A stretch of 64,000 nucleotides of DNA from Vitreimonas flagellata (lineage in GTDB: Bacteria; Pseudomonadota; Alphaproteobacteria; Caulobacterales; Aquidulcibacteraceae), in contig NZ_SBJL01000001.1 in NCBI RefSeq assembly GCF_004634425.1, forward strand, positions 965,001-1,029,000, given 5' to 3'. The notes under the pieces were generated by a model, which saw only the letters and a list, made by a program, of their open reading frames with translations, was not told the DNA's origin and searched no databases. Made by a program: the position numbers and the translations under genes. Positions 42,375 through 52,236 of the stretch are shown in pieces (positions within the stretch are counted from its first letter, which is position 1; each line of letters opens with the position of its first letter).

Positions 42375-44560
42375 TTGAGCGCAGGCGGTCGCGGCGTGAG
42401 ACGATCATGCGTCCGGTCGGATGAGAAAGGCGTTCGCCAGGGATAGAGCGTATACACTTGTGCGCCCCGCCGGCGAAGCGAACTGTTGACCGAGCGCGTC
42501 AAGGCATCGGTCATCGCCTGCACATCGTCATCGTCGCGGACGATGTAGGGCGTCAGCAGAATGACGAGTTCCACCTTGTCGCCTGTGACCTCTTCACTCC
42601 GGAACGCTGCACCGATAACGGGCAGGTCCTTGAGGCCCGGAATACCGCGTTGGTCGCGCGTGTAAGTGTCCTGCATCAATCCGCCAATGACAGCGGTCAT
42701 GCCCTCTTGCAGCGAGATCTGTGTCGAGACGCTACGATTGAGGATGAGCGGACTATTGATCGCGGCACTCGTATTCGGTTGTTGGCTCGAGACCTCTTGG
42801 TAGAGCGAGATATCGATGCGATCGTCTCCATACACTATCGGCCGCACGTTGAGAATGATGCCGGTCTGACGATATTGCACCGTCTGCAGCACATCCGTAT
42901 CCCCGCTGCTTTGACTGTCTGAGGCGCGTTGCGACGTAATGATTGGCACATCGATACCAACCAAGATTTCGGCCTCATTACCGGAGCGCGTGAACACACG
43001 CGGCGTTGAGAGAATGTTCAAATTTCGGTTTGAGGCAAACGCGTTCAGAGCGGCCTCCACGCGCCCCCGCGAAAACACATGCGACGCCACCACGCCGAGC
43101 CCACCTGGTTGTCGCGTAGTTCCACCTTCTGTGGTCGCCGTGAGCGTACCGTCTGTAATCGTCTGATCCAAAAACCACTCGATGCCGAACCGCGTCTCGT
43201 CAGTTAGCGTCACTTCCGCGATCGTCAACTCCACGAGCACTTGCCGTGGCGGCTGATCCAATTGCACGAGTGTGTCGCGCAATCTCTGATACTCACTCGA
43301 CGTGCCGCGAAAGATTAGCCGATTGCCGATCGCGTCCACAGTGATACCGCCGGCGCCTCGTGCAACCGGCTGAACGGTACGCCCTCCGCCGCTGTTTCCA
43401 TTTCGCCGCACCGCAATTTCCGGAGGCGTGACGCTAGCGGCGGATTCGCTCGCGGCTGAGCCTGGTCCGACCAACGCAGCCAATTCCTCGGCGCTCACAT
43501 TCTGCGCCGTATAAATGAACAGCCCCTCGCCATTGCCCAGGGCGGAGGCGCTATCGAGCGTCCGGATCCAGTGGAGCGCACGGTCGAACATGCGCGTATC
43601 GCTTGCGAAGAGCAGGACCTGATTGGCATTGGGCAAGGGCAGCAGCACAAGCGATCCACCTCGTGCCTCCAATGGGTTCTGCACCCGATATCCCTCGGCC
43701 CGCAGCGCTAACGTCACCTCTTCCGCCAATTGTTCGACCGACAGAAACACAGGCTCAATGCGCGCGATCTGTCCACTTGAAAAGTGCGGTTGATCGAGCT
43801 CACGCAACACCGCAGCCGCAGCCGCCACATCGCGCGCGCCACCACTGATCAACAGCGTGTTCGTATCTTCGTTTGCGGTGAAGCGCACTGACCCGCGATT
43901 TGGATAAGCCTGTTCCAGAACTGGGAGTATCGACGCAACGTCGAGCGTCGAGATCGGGAAGAATTGCATCACAGGGCGCGACGGCCCCGGTGTCTCCGGT
44001 CCGGTGCGCGCGCGGATGAAGCTTGGGGCGCGACCGCTCAAGACAGTGTCGTCAAGGATGTGCACGCCGCCTTCGTCGATGACGACCGCGAGTCCGTATT
44101 GCGCCAATGACATTTGCGCCATGGTGAACAGACGTGTGGTTGTCATCACGTCCGGCCCCCGGAGCGCGATGATCTCGCGACGCTCGGCGACACCCGGCCC
44201 CATCGCGTAGGGCACGCGCAGCAATTCACCAAAAACCGTATCGAGAAATTGAGGCAGAGGCTGCGGTGGCAAACTCACCTGAAGGTCCCGCGCATCGACG
44301 AGCGCTGAGATTTGTTCTTGCGTGGGCGCCGTCCGTTGCACCTCTGCGATCGCAGGAGTCTCTGCCGGCGATGGTGCTATGATTTCGATAGCACTTGAAG
44401 CCGCATCTTCACGGGGACCCGCAATGGTCGCGGCGCCGTCCGGCAACCCAACACCCGGCGTCGCCTGAAGTCGCGGAAACGACGCGCAGCCCGACAAGGC
44501 CAGCACATAGGCCGCCAATATGAGCGCGCGTTGTCGCAATGTCCCCGGGGCCCTGGCCAC
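42371..44560 (-). CDS. gspD: Type II secretion secretin GspD
   Basis: Forms the outer-membrane pore of the type II system. The 729-residue protein has a lipoprotein signal with Cys25 (ALSGCAS), then N0 to N3 domains and the secretin domain from about 470 (VLVELTIAEVTLTDETRFGIEW, later VSTQISLQEGMTAVIGGLM). The GTG at 44560 has GGAG six bases upstream and places the signal peptide at the N terminus. An earlier ATG would overlap the gspC gene. It is the last gene of the D-C-M-L-K-J-G unit, read toward decreasing coordinates. Confidence 0.93.
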   Translation of the reverse strand: MARAPGTLRQRALILAAYVLALSGCASFPRLQATPGVGLPDGAATIAGPREDAASSAIEIIAPSPAETPAIAEVQRTAPTQEQISALVDARDLQVSLPPQPLPQFLDTVFGELLRVPYAMGPGVAERREIIALRGPDVMTTTRLFTMAQMSLAQYGLAVVIDEGGVHILDDTVLSGRAPSFIRARTGPETPGPSRPVMQFFPISTLDVASILPVLEQAYPNRGSVRFTANEDTNTLLISGGARDVAAAAAVLRELDQPHFSSGQIARIEPVFLSVEQLAEEVTLALRAEGYRVQNPLEARGGSLVLLPLPNANQVLLFASDTRMFDRALHWIRTLDSASALGNGEGLFIYTAQNVSAEELAALVGPGSAASESAASVTPPEIAVRRNGNSGGGRTVQPVARGAGGITVDAIGNRLIFRGTSSEYQRLRDTLVQLDQPPRQVLVELTIAEVTLTDETRFGIEWFLDQTITDGTLTATTEGGTTRQPGGLGVVASHVFSRGRVEAALNAFASNRNLNILSTPRVFTRSGNEAEILVGIDVPIITSQRASDSQSSGDTDVLQTVQYRQTGIILNVRPIVYGDDRIDISLYQEVSSQQPNTSAAINSPLILNRSVSTQISLQEGMTAVIGGLMQDTYTRDQRGIPGLKDLPVIGAAFRSEEVTGDKVELVILLTPYIVRDDDDVQAMTDALTRSVNSSLRRRGAQVYTLYPWRTPFSSDRTHDRLTPRPPALN

Positions 44561-44603
44561 GCATTTCTCCGCTAATGACCGCCTAGCACGTTTGGGGCCA
44601 CGC

Positions 44604-45050
44604 TCACGGTGCAATCCCCGAGGACGCGAACACATCGATCGTTCGCACCTCGCGGCGACGGCGCAGCTCAACCGATTGCGGTCCAATTCGTGCAACACGC
44701 CAGCGATCCTGGTAAACATCGCCCACACGGAGTGCGCGTCTCTGCGTTGTTTGGTTAAAGTCCACGATCCAAACCACATGGCCGTCATCGCGCTCTTCAA
44801 TTGCCGTGAGATCACGGCGAAAAAGAAGTGCGATATCCGGCGGCGGAGGCCCCTCATCAATCACGAGGGGCGGCCTCAATCCCAGCGCCACCAGCCGCGC
44901 CCTCGCTTCTGCGGCCTCAGCGCTCGGATGCGCCAATGTGGGAATCTCAATCGCCGCTTCATTGGCAGGCGCAGGCCTCGGCGCCGTTAACCATCCAAGC
45001 CCCAAGCCGCCGAGCACACCGCCAAGGATGATCCACATCTGCGCATTCAT
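44604..45050 (-). CDS. Short GspC-like type II secretion protein
   Basis: A 148-residue protein with one N-terminal membrane helix (about 5-22) and a periplasmic HR-like domain (VIWIVDFNQ-type region, then RRALRVGDVYQDRWRVARIGPQSVEL). GspC links the inner-membrane platform to the secretin. No PDZ or coiled-coil domain follows the HR domain, so it is about half the usual length. The ATG overlaps the gspM stop (ATGA), and gspD starts 43 bases downstream. The position between gspM and gspD and the HR-like features support the call, but similarity to GspC is modest. Confidence 0.65.
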   Translation of the reverse strand: MNAQMWIILGGVLGGLGLGWLTAPRPAPANEAAIEIPTLAHPSAEAAEARARLVALGLRPPLVIDEGPPPPDIALLFRRDLTAIEERDDGHVVWIVDFNQTTQRRALRVGDVYQDRWRVARIGPQSVELRRRREVRTIDVFASSGIAP

Positions 45051-45616
45051 GGCGAACCAATCTCTCGCAGGAGCGGCACGGCGACCACCAGCGTAAGCTG
45101 CTGCGCCCCCTCCTCGCCAACGACATCAATTGATTGCACCGCGTAACTGCGTTCAGTGGATTCCAGGGCCTCCAGCAATGCAATCATGCTGCCCCAATCA
45201 AACGCCGCGCTTATGGTCACGGGCTGCAGCGTCACACGCCCTTCGCCGCCGCTTGGTTCCAGCAGGGTTATCTGCACATCGGAGAAGCCCGCTTGCTGGG
45301 CGTAGGTCTCCAATTCCACCAACATCTCTTCGCCGGATAGTTCGTCGGTCGCCAACCCTGAGCGCCAGGCGTTTCCAACGCCTAAAGCCACGCGATTGCG
45401 AAATTCCTCGTTCGAGAACACGCTCAACAGCGTTGCACGCTCTGCAGCTTGCTGAGTGGCCCGCGCCGCCTCTCGACCACTCGCGCTTGCCCACTCAAGC
45501 GCGTAGAATGCAGCCGTGACGGCCGCCACTGCTGCAAGAAGCGCAAGCCCTGCGCGCTCGCGCGGCGTCGATCCACTCACTGTCCGAGCGATGGCCTGAA
45601 CCGTCGATGCGATCAC
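45047..45616 (-). CDS. Type II secretion protein GspM-like
   Basis: A 189-residue bitopic protein with a single membrane helix (about 20-38, GLALLAAVAAVTAAFYALEWA in outline) and a periplasmic ferredoxin-like fold, matching GspM. The GTG at 45616 overlaps the gspL stop (GTGA) and has a strong GGAGGAG site five bases upstream, better than an ATG at 45649. GspM pairs with GspL in the inner-membrane platform. The conserved order L-M-C-D supports the assignment more than sequence similarity does. Confidence 0.75.
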   Translation of the reverse strand: MIASTVQAIARTVSGSTPRERAGLALLAAVAAVTAAFYALEWASASGREAARATQQAAERATLLSVFSNEEFRNRVALGVGNAWRSGLATDELSGEEMLVELETYAQQAGFSDVQITLLEPSGGEGRVTLQPVTISAAFDWGSMIALLEALESTERSYAVQSIDVVGEEGAQQLTLVVAVPLLREIGSP

Positions 45617-46686
45617 CCGCGCTCCTCCGGCCCTGCCATAGCCGGACATGGCGCGTCCGGTTCTGTTACGTTGGCCCTGATCTCGAAGCGGCCAGCGCCG
45701 GCAATCTCCGGCATCGCCGCGCAAAGATGGTCGGCTTCGTCGATGCCGCGCACTACATCCCGCACCGGCGTTTCGCCAAGCACACCGTTTACGAGCAGGC
45801 TCATCTGTCCGTCGCTGATGCGCCAAGTATCGGCCTGCAGACCGAACCGAGCCAGCACCTCTTGCGCCTCTGTCGCCGCGATCAACACGTGCCGCGGTCG
45901 GGTCGCCCGCGCATATTCAGTCAGAAATCGATGCTGCTCAATCGCCTCGGCAACAGGCGCATCTTCGCGCAATGTCTGCTCGACGGCTTCGATGCGCGCC
46001 TCTTCGCGCTGTGCAATAGCGCTCGACTTGATCGCCTGGCCACTCAGGAACGCACCAATCGCGGCCGCGCATATCGCCATTGTTACGCTTGCGCGCTCCG
46101 CATCGCGCCAAGAAGGCGGCGGGCCAATTACGCGCCACCGCCAAGCTATGCTGCTCAGCGGCAGCTTTATCGGAGGCGGCGGATCAGCCGGCGCCGCAAT
46201 AGCTGGGCTCGCCACACTCAACACGAAAGTGCGCCATTGCTCAGCGGTAAAGTCTTGTCGCCGCCACATCGAGGCTTGCAGGCATCCCGCCTCCCAATAT
46301 TCCCCCGCCACGCCTTCTGCGCATGCCACGATACGCCAACCTTCACCTGCGGCGCCCCATACGCTTTCGGGAGACACCCGTCCAAGCGGCTCCAAAGCCG
46401 CGAGTTTATTGCGATCCCAATACCAGATGGCGGCGCCGATAGTCGTGCGCAGAATGAGCGTCCCCGGATTGTCGAATGGTGCATGAGCCTCAGCGAACAC
46501 GCGCGCCGCCTGCGCACGCTGAAAGAAGTTCAGCGAAGGTGGCGCGCGATAGACGCGAAACCGCGTCAAGGCGCGGCTCAGAATCACATCGCGCGCACCG
46601 CCACGGTGCGGCGTCGCCACATCCGAAACAGCGCCGCTCTCAAGGAGCAGGCGGTGCGAGCGAGAGGGAGGTGATTGCTTGGTCAT
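45613..46686 (-). CDS. Type II secretion protein GspL-like
   Basis: A 357-residue protein with an actin-like cytoplasmic domain (about 1-195), one membrane helix (about 203-222, VTMAICAAAIGAFLSGQAI) and a periplasmic ferredoxin-like domain that would bind GspM. GspL recruits the GspE ATPase to the membrane. Its 5' end overlaps gspK by 47 bases and its 3' end overlaps gspM (GTGA). Sequence similarity to enterobacterial GspL is low, so the call rests on order, size and topology. Confidence 0.75.
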   Translation of the reverse strand: MTKQSPPSRSHRLLLESGAVSDVATPHRGGARDVILSRALTRFRVYRAPPSLNFFQRAQAARVFAEAHAPFDNPGTLILRTTIGAAIWYWDRNKLAALEPLGRVSPESVWGAAGEGWRIVACAEGVAGEYWEAGCLQASMWRRQDFTAEQWRTFVLSVASPAIAAPADPPPPIKLPLSSIAWRWRVIGPPPSWRDAERASVTMAICAAAIGAFLSGQAIKSSAIAQREEARIEAVEQTLREDAPVAEAIEQHRFLTEYARATRPRHVLIAATEAQEVLARFGLQADTWRISDGQMSLLVNGVLGETPVRDVVRGIDEADHLCAAMPEIAGAGRFEIRANVTEPDAPCPAMAGPEERG

Positions 46687-47623
46687 CCCGTATCGGCGCT
46701 AACCTGAGTTCGCGTTGCTCCACCCACCTGAAGGGTTGCGTGGCGTCCTCGCCGCCCAACTCCATCCGTCTTTCAATCCCATGCCGAGGGCCGCGAGAAC
46801 CGAAAACGGCTCGGACGCGAAATTCCCGCCCAGGGACGAGGCTAAAGTCGCCGCGCGCGACGCGCCCGGCGCCGATAAGACCTTCAAGCTCCGCGAAATC
46901 AGTCAACGCCGATGCCTCGCGGCGCACGATGAGCGCTGCTGCACTACGCGCATCATCGAGCATCGCCTCCAGCACCGGCCGCGGCGCCGTGTTGATGTTG
47001 ATCCCGGGGCCCGGTGCGCTCGCCGTTAACCAATCCCAGACGTCGCTGCGATCCATGCCCTGCGCACGCCAACCCATAATTTCCAACGCCTCCCAACGCG
47101 CTACCAGCGGCCGATCGGCGGGCGCCGGCATTCCGGCCCGCGTGTACTCCGCGCGCTCCGCGCCGCGATCGCGCACAAGATCGTCGCCATCGACATAATC
47201 CGCCAACGCGGCCGCGAGCGCAGGCGCGGCCTCCCCGGCGCCGCCGCGCTGAAGCAACGACGCGAGCCCGCTTTGGTCTGGATTGTTTAACTCAAAAAGC
47301 CCCGCTTCGTCCTGCACCGCGACATGGAGCCCCGGCGCACTTTCGACCGCATACCAACGCCCATCGAGCGCAAGCTCAGTCCCATCCCAACGCGCCGCGT
47401 CGCCAATTCGGAGCGCCCGCCCGTCCGCGTCATGCGTGAGCAACAGAAACGCCACCCGCGTCGCCGCATTTTCCGCGGCGAGCAAATCCCCACTTTCGCG
47501 CAACCGCATAGATGAAGCGTTCACATCACCGGCGACACGTGCGGCGGCCAGCACCGAAAATGCCAGCACGGCGACCACGACAATGGCCAACAACAGCGCA
47601 TATCCCCGCTCGGCCGGCCTCAT
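46640..47623 (-). CDS. gspK: Type II secretion minor pseudopilin GspK
   Basis: A 327-residue minor pseudopilin. The prepilin leader and hydrophobic helix ERGYALLLAIVVVAVLAFSVLAAAR lack Glu5, as is typical of GspK at the tip of the pseudopilus. The large globular part contains NINTAPRPVLEAML, a helix-hairpin-helix-like segment characteristic of GspK. The ATG at 47623 overlaps the gspJ stop (ATGA). It should cap the tip together with GspI and GspJ. Confidence 0.9.
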   Translation of the reverse strand: MRPAERGYALLLAIVVVAVLAFSVLAAARVAGDVNASSMRLRESGDLLAAENAATRVAFLLLTHDADGRALRIGDAARWDGTELALDGRWYAVESAPGLHVAVQDEAGLFELNNPDQSGLASLLQRGGAGEAAPALAAALADYVDGDDLVRDRGAERAEYTRAGMPAPADRPLVARWEALEIMGWRAQGMDRSDVWDWLTASAPGPGININTAPRPVLEAMLDDARSAAALIVRREASALTDFAELEGLIGAGRVARGDFSLVPGREFRVRAVFGSRGPRHGIERRMELGGEDATQPFRWVEQRELRLAPIRDDQAITSLSLAPPAP

Positions 47624-48174
47624 GAGGCACCATTTGACGCGCGCTCGATCCATATAACACGCGCGCGTGTCCCCTGGCGCAACTCAAACCGGACAAAAGG
47701 CGCATTTTCGGCGTCGCGCCAAGTTTCCTGCCACGAAACGCCATCGGCGCTGTAGGCAAAAGCCCCCACCGCACCGCCATTCCACGCCAGTATCTCGCGT
47801 TCGCGTCCATCGCTGATGCAATTCAATGCCTGGTCGCCAATCGAAAGCACCACCGCCGGCGCGCCTGCATCGGCGCACGCGGCAATCGTCGGTAAGCTTG
47901 GGTGCAACACGATACGCGTGGTGTCGCCCACAATCACCGCTTCCGGCTCGCCCTCACGCTCGCGGCGCGACACGGCGCGCACGAGTGTTCTGAACTCACG
48001 CTCGGCGCGCATCTCATCGACCGTATCGACAGCGCGCTCTGCGATTGCAGTGTTGTTGATCGCGCCGCGTGTCAGCAATGGCAGGATCAAGAGGGCCAAT
48101 AGCGCCGTGATTGTCGTAACGACGATGGCCTCGATAATCGTCAGACCCCGTTCGCCGTCCCGCCGCTGGCTCAC
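47620..48174 (-). CDS. gspJ: Type II secretion minor pseudopilin GspJ
   Basis: A 184-residue pseudopilin with the prepilin peptidase site ERG/LTIIEAIVV and a hydrophobic N-terminal helix to about residue 37. The mature domain is beta-rich and ends VRFELRQGTRARVIWIERA, as in GspJ. The ATG at 48174 overlaps the gspG stop, and its own stop overlaps gspK. Position between gspG and gspK fits the usual G-(H-I)-J-K order; gspI is instead in the divergent operon and no gspH was seen. Confidence 0.85.
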   Translation of the reverse strand: MSQRRDGERGLTIIEAIVVTTITALLALLILPLLTRGAINNTAIAERAVDTVDEMRAEREFRTLVRAVSRREREGEPEAVIVGDTTRIVLHPSLPTIAACADAGAPAVVLSIGDQALNCISDGREREILAWNGGAVGAFAYSADGVSWQETWRDAENAPFVRFELRQGTRARVIWIERASNGAS

Positions 48175-48653
48175 GGATCATCGCCATAGGCGATATCGCC
48201 CGCCAAACCTTCGCCGCCCTCCGCGCGGTCCGCACCAAGGCTCACAATACGCGGCCGCCCGAAATCAGTCGTCGGCGCCGCATACACGTACGCGGCGCCC
48301 CAAGGGTCGAGTGGCGTGTCCGCATCGAGATACGGCCCACGCCACAGCACCGCATCGTCCCCACGCGGCGGCGTGTTCAAAAGGGCGATGCCTTCCTCGT
48401 CACTTGGATAGCGGCCAAGATCCATCCGCATCGTTTCGATCGCCGCGCCCAGCGCACGCACCTGAACGCGCGCGGCCGTCACTTTCGAGCGATCCAATTG
48501 CGCCATGAGGCGCGGTCCCACCAGGGCCGCGATGAGCGCGATAATGGTCAGCACAATGAGCACTTCGAGCAGGCTATAGCCCCGCTCGCGTCGCCGATTT
48601 CGTTTCAAGTGCTCAGGCTTTCTCACGCGTGCAGTATCGGCCCGGCGGCGCAT
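48171..48653 (-). CDS. gspG: Type II secretion major pseudopilin GspG
   Basis: The main subunit of the pseudopilus. After a basic leader comes RGYSLLEVLIVLTIIALIAALVGPRL, with the prepilin cleavage after Gly and Glu5 present. Diagnostic GspG segments follow: RYPSDEEGIALLNTPP, GPYLDADTPLDPWGAAY and the calcium-site end region. The start is uncertain: the ATG at 48653 gives a 29-residue leader, while a GTG at 48626 or TTG at 48608 would shorten it. First gene of the minus-strand operon, 147 bases from the divergent gspE. Confidence 0.9.
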   Translation of the reverse strand: MRRRADTARVRKPEHLKRNRRRERGYSLLEVLIVLTIIALIAALVGPRLMAQLDRSKVTAARVQVRALGAAIETMRMDLGRYPSDEEGIALLNTPPRGDDAVLWRGPYLDADTPLDPWGAAYVYAAPTTDFGRPRIVSLGADRAEGGEGLAGDIAYGDDP

Positions 48654-48799
48654 CCCGCATACCAGATTAGCTTGTCGCGACGCGCGCCACCAGCGATCTG
48701 CCGAATTCGCGAAAAACACGCGCCACGCGCGCCAATATTGGCTCCCGCGCAGCCGCACCTATAGCTTAATCTCCCACCCATATCGGGACCGGTGAGGTC

Positions 48800-50452
48800 A
48801 TGCACCAATTAGGGGAAATTCTGGTTGAGCGTGGGCTTGCGCCGGCGGACGCTGTGGCGATCGCGGCAAAGCAAGGCGAACCCCACGAACTCTTCTCAAC
48901 GCTGATGCGAATTGGCGTGATCTCCGAAGATGCGCTGCTTGATTTCCTCAGCGATCAATTCCGCTTGCCCGTCTTGCCGCTCGAAGGGGGCCCGAGTCTT
49001 GAGGCCGTGCGAGAGACGCTTGCGACAACCGACGCACCGATCAGATGGTTCATCGAGCACGACCTGGTCCTCTGGCGCGACGCTGAGGGGCGCATGCACG
49101 CCGCTGGACCGCGGGCGCACGAAGCCCCGATCCAAGAAGCGCTAGAGCAATGGGTGGCCGGGGGCTACACGCTTCATCTCGCCAAGGCAATCATGGTCGA
49201 TCCCATTCTGATGGCGCTGCGTGGGGAACATCAGCGGAGCCGGCACTTGGATCCGCGTCGCCTTGCCGAGTTGGCGGAAGAGGCGCCGGTCATCGACTTT
49301 GTGAACTCGGTGCTCTCCGAAGCACTCTCACGCAGCGCCAGCGACATTCATTTCGAGCCGTTTGAGGACAAGCTCATTGTCCGCATGCGCGTCGATGGCG
49401 TCCTCACGCAACGCCGCGTCGTCAGCATCGACATGTTCGACGCAGTGTCATCACGCCTCAAGCTATTGTCCGGCATGAACATCGCCGAACGACGCCTGCC
49501 GCAAGATGGCCGCCAGAGCATCAATGTCGTCGGCCAAGACGTCGATCTTCGGGTCTCATCTCTGCCCACGACCTGGGGCGAATCCATCGTGCTGCGCCTT
49601 CTCGGCGCGACGCATCGCATTCCAGAACTGAGCGAACTTGGCCTCACGGACGACCAGTGCAGCATCATTCTTGAGGCGATCCACCAACCGCACGGTCTCG
49701 TTCTCATTACCGGCCCCACGGGCTCCGGCAAGACCACCACCGTCTATCGCCTGCTCTCGGAGCTGAACGACGGCGTGCGTAAGATCGTCACCATCGAGGA
49801 CCCAGTTGAACTCAATCTGCCGGGCGTGCTGCAGATGGGCGTGCGCGCGGACATCGAACTCGATTTCGCTGCGGGCCTGCGCTCCATCCTCCGCCAGGAT
49901 CCAGACATTATATTCGTCGGCGAAATCCGCGACGCCGAGACGGCGCAAACGGCAGTGCAAGCTGCGCTAACCGGCCACCTCGTCATCTCCACGGTTCACA
50001 CCAATTCTGCGCTCGCGGCCGCGGCGCGCCTGAATGATCTCGGCGTCGAGCCATTCCTACTCGCCGATGTGCTTCGCATGGTCATCGGCCAACGCCTCGT
50101 GCGCTGTGTCTGCACACAATGTGGGGCGCCCGAGCCCGAGGCCGACATCGAGCAAAAGGCCGAGCGCTTGCTTCCCGGCCCATTGCGCACAGGCGACGCG
50201 CGTTGGCGGCATGGAATTGGCTGCAGCACATGCGGTCGGTCTGGCTATCAGGGCCGCATCGGCGTCTTCGAAGCCGCGCGCGTCACGCCTGCACTTCAGC
50301 ACGCAATCCGCAACCGCGAACCCGAGACTGTCTTGACAGCGCTGGCGCGGGAAGATGGCTTCTCGTCACTTCTCGAAAACGCTCTCGTAACGGCGCGCAA
50401 GGGGCAAACTACTTTTGTTGAGGCTCTGCGCGTCCTAGGGGGCGGCGCATGA
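48800..50452 (+). CDS. gspE: Type II secretion ATPase GspE
   Basis: A 550-residue hexameric ATPase that drives pseudopilus assembly at the cytoplasmic face. An N1E/N2E domain covers about 1-150, then the Walker A motif GPTGSGKTTT, Asp box (TIEDPVE), Walker B (FVGEIRDAETA) and His box (GHLVISTVHTNSA). The zinc-binding tetracysteine motif is present as CVCTQC and CSTCG. The stop overlaps the gspF start (ATGA). It is divergent from gspG and should form an operon with gspF, gspO and gspI. Confidence 0.95.
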   Translation: MHQLGEILVERGLAPADAVAIAAKQGEPHELFSTLMRIGVISEDALLDFLSDQFRLPVLPLEGGPSLEAVRETLATTDAPIRWFIEHDLVLWRDAEGRMHAAGPRAHEAPIQEALEQWVAGGYTLHLAKAIMVDPILMALRGEHQRSRHLDPRRLAELAEEAPVIDFVNSVLSEALSRSASDIHFEPFEDKLIVRMRVDGVLTQRRVVSIDMFDAVSSRLKLLSGMNIAERRLPQDGRQSINVVGQDVDLRVSSLPTTWGESIVLRLLGATHRIPELSELGLTDDQCSIILEAIHQPHGLVLITGPTGSGKTTTVYRLLSELNDGVRKIVTIEDPVELNLPGVLQMGVRADIELDFAAGLRSILRQDPDIIFVGEIRDAETAQTAVQAALTGHLVISTVHTNSALAAAARLNDLGVEPFLLADVLRMVIGQRLVRCVCTQCGAPEPEADIEQKAERLLPGPLRTGDARWRHGIGCSTCGRSGYQGRIGVFEAARVTPALQHAIRNREPETVLTALAREDGFSSLLENALVTARKGQTTFVEALRVLGGGA

Positions 50453-51648
50453 GCGCGCGCCGCTTCGTCATTCGCGCAGTGGGCGCCAACGGCCGGGTGA
50501 CAACGCAAGCCGTTGAAGCCCCCACGCGAGCCGATGCAATGCGCGATGCAATGCAAACTGGCCACACGATCCTTGATTTGCGCGAAGAAGCGCAAAGCAC
50601 GCCCCGCCGCCGGCCGGTGACGCGCGAGCACGCCATTCTGATCCTAAAACAACTATCCGTTATGACTGGCGCCGGTGTTCGCTTACTCGACGCGATGGAA
50701 ACACTTGCGGACTCGCTTACGGGTTCCGAGGCGGCAGCGCGCCTTAACGCGATCAACCAATCGCTGCGCCGCGGCGATCGGTTCGGCGACGCGTTGGAAC
50801 AATCGCTGCCTATCTATCCGGCCTATGTGTACGGCCTCGTGCGCGCCGGTGAATCCAGCGGCAAACTCCCACGCGTCCTGACAGAGGCAGCACAACAGCT
50901 CGCCTTCGAACAACGCGTTGAGCGCGACATTCTGAACGCACTCACGTACCCCGTCTTCCTAGTGGTCAGCGGCGTCGCAAGCGTTGCATTTCTGCTTTAC
51001 GCGGTCGTACCACGCTTCGCGACCATGCTGGAAAACTCGCGATCGATGCCAAATGGCCTTTCGCGGTTCGTACTAGATGCTGGCGTCGCCTTTCATGCAA
51101 ATGCGGCAGCGATCCTGTTAAGCCTCGTGGGCCTGGCACTGGCGATCTCTGCGCTATCGCGCACGCAATCCTTCCGCGCGAACTTGCGCAGCCTCGCGCA
51201 TGCCACGCCTGGTCTGCGCGCGTTGCTCGCAGCCCGCCAGGGCGCCACCTGGACCCGCGTGGCTGCACTCAGCCTCGATGCGGGCGTAGGAATTCTCGAC
51301 GCCACATCACTTGCCGCCGGCGCACTTCCGGCTGGCACACATCGCCAAGCTGTACTGGCTGCGATCCCCGCGCTGCGCGCCGGCTCGGAGATCGACACCG
51401 CGTTTCGGGGCGCAGGGGCTATCGCCGAGATTGATGCGAGCTTGTTGCGGGCGGGGCAGCGTTCCGGCGCGCTTGCCCAAATGTTTCACACGATCGCCAA
51501 TCGCCAGGAGGAGGCGCTTCGGGACGTGCTGAAGCGCCTGACGCTGATCGTCGAACCTGCGGCGATCGCCACCGTTGCGCTGATGGTGGGCGGCGTCGTA
51601 CTCGCGCTCGCCTCGGCGCTGGTGGGCGTTTACGAAGCGATCGGCTAA
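50449..51648 (+). CDS. gspF: Type II secretion inner-membrane protein GspF
   Basis: A 399-residue polytopic platform protein. Two helical cytoplasmic repeats (LLDAMETLADSLTGSEAAARL at about 82-102 and a second near 280) flank three membrane helices near 165-190, 215-235 and 370-395. The conserved LTYPVFL and GESSGKLP segments are present. It overlaps gspE by four bases (ATGA), and gspO follows three bases after its stop. GspF contacts GspE and GspL. Confidence 0.93.
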   Translation: MSARRFVIRAVGANGRVTTQAVEAPTRADAMRDAMQTGHTILDLREEAQSTPRRRPVTREHAILILKQLSVMTGAGVRLLDAMETLADSLTGSEAAARLNAINQSLRRGDRFGDALEQSLPIYPAYVYGLVRAGESSGKLPRVLTEAAQQLAFEQRVERDILNALTYPVFLVVSGVASVAFLLYAVVPRFATMLENSRSMPNGLSRFVLDAGVAFHANAAAILLSLVGLALAISALSRTQSFRANLRSLAHATPGLRALLAARQGATWTRVAALSLDAGVGILDATSLAAGALPAGTHRQAVLAAIPALRAGSEIDTAFRGAGAIAEIDASLLRAGQRSGALAQMFHTIANRQEEALRDVLKRLTLIVEPAAIATVALMVGGVVLALASALVGVYEAIG

Positions 51649-51651
51649 CGC

Positions 51652-52236
51652 ATGATCGACACTCTGTCCGTCATCATACTCACGGTCGTAACGCTCCTGA
51701 CTGCATGGGGCGCGCGGCGCGACCTTCGGATACCGCTCTGGACCACACTCAGCGCCTTTGCCGTAGCCCTGAGCTTGAGCATTCACGCGATCGGACCGGC
51801 GTTCGCCTCGCTCGGCGTGCTCATCTTGATCTGCTTGATGATCATCGAAACGGACAGACGTCACCACCTCATCCCCGACACATTCACGATTGCGCTCTTT
51901 GCGCTTGCCTTGGTCATGCCGTTTGATGATGACCTTCAAGCCCAAACACTCGGTGCAGTTGTCCTGGGCGCCCTCTTCTTGGCCACACGCTACGCATTCG
52001 CGGCGCGCGGCAGCGCCGAAGCGCTTGGCCTTGGCGACGTGAAGCTTGCGGCGGCCATCGGCGCGGTGCTCGGTCCTGTGCATGCCTTTTACGCGGTTTT
52101 CATCGCGGGGCTGGCGACGATTTTGGTTGTGGCGGTTCGAAACCGCGGCGGCGTGGTCTCTGTGGGCGCGCCGTTTGGCGTAGGCCTGGCCGCGGCGACC
52201 GCGGCTATCGCCGTCTTGCGTGCGCTCACCCTATGA
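51652..52236 (+). CDS. A24 prepilin peptidase without methyltransferase domain
   Basis: A 194-residue membrane aspartic peptidase that should cleave the GspG-K leaders. It has the A24 Asp residues Asp68 (ETDRRHHLIPD) and Asp129 (GLGDVKL), and about six hydrophobic helices. The N-terminal Zn-binding methyltransferase domain of full PilD/GspO (about 290 residues) is missing. Either another enzyme methylates the mature N terminus or that step is absent. It is three bases after gspF and overlaps gspI (ATGA). Confidence 0.88.
   Translation: MIDTLSVIILTVVTLLTAWGARRDLRIPLWTTLSAFAVALSLSIHAIGPAFASLGVLILICLMIIETDRRHHLIPDTFTIALFALALVMPFDDDLQAQTLGAVVLGALFLATRYAFAARGSAEALGLGDVKLAAAIGAVLGPVHAFYAVFIAGLATILVVAVRNRGGVVSVGAPFGVGLAAATAAIAVLRALTL

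Noticed and set aside
42371-44860. Longer form of GspD starting at 44860
   Set aside because: It would overlap gspC by over 250 bases and bury the lipoprotein signal; the GTG at 44560 has a good ribosome site.
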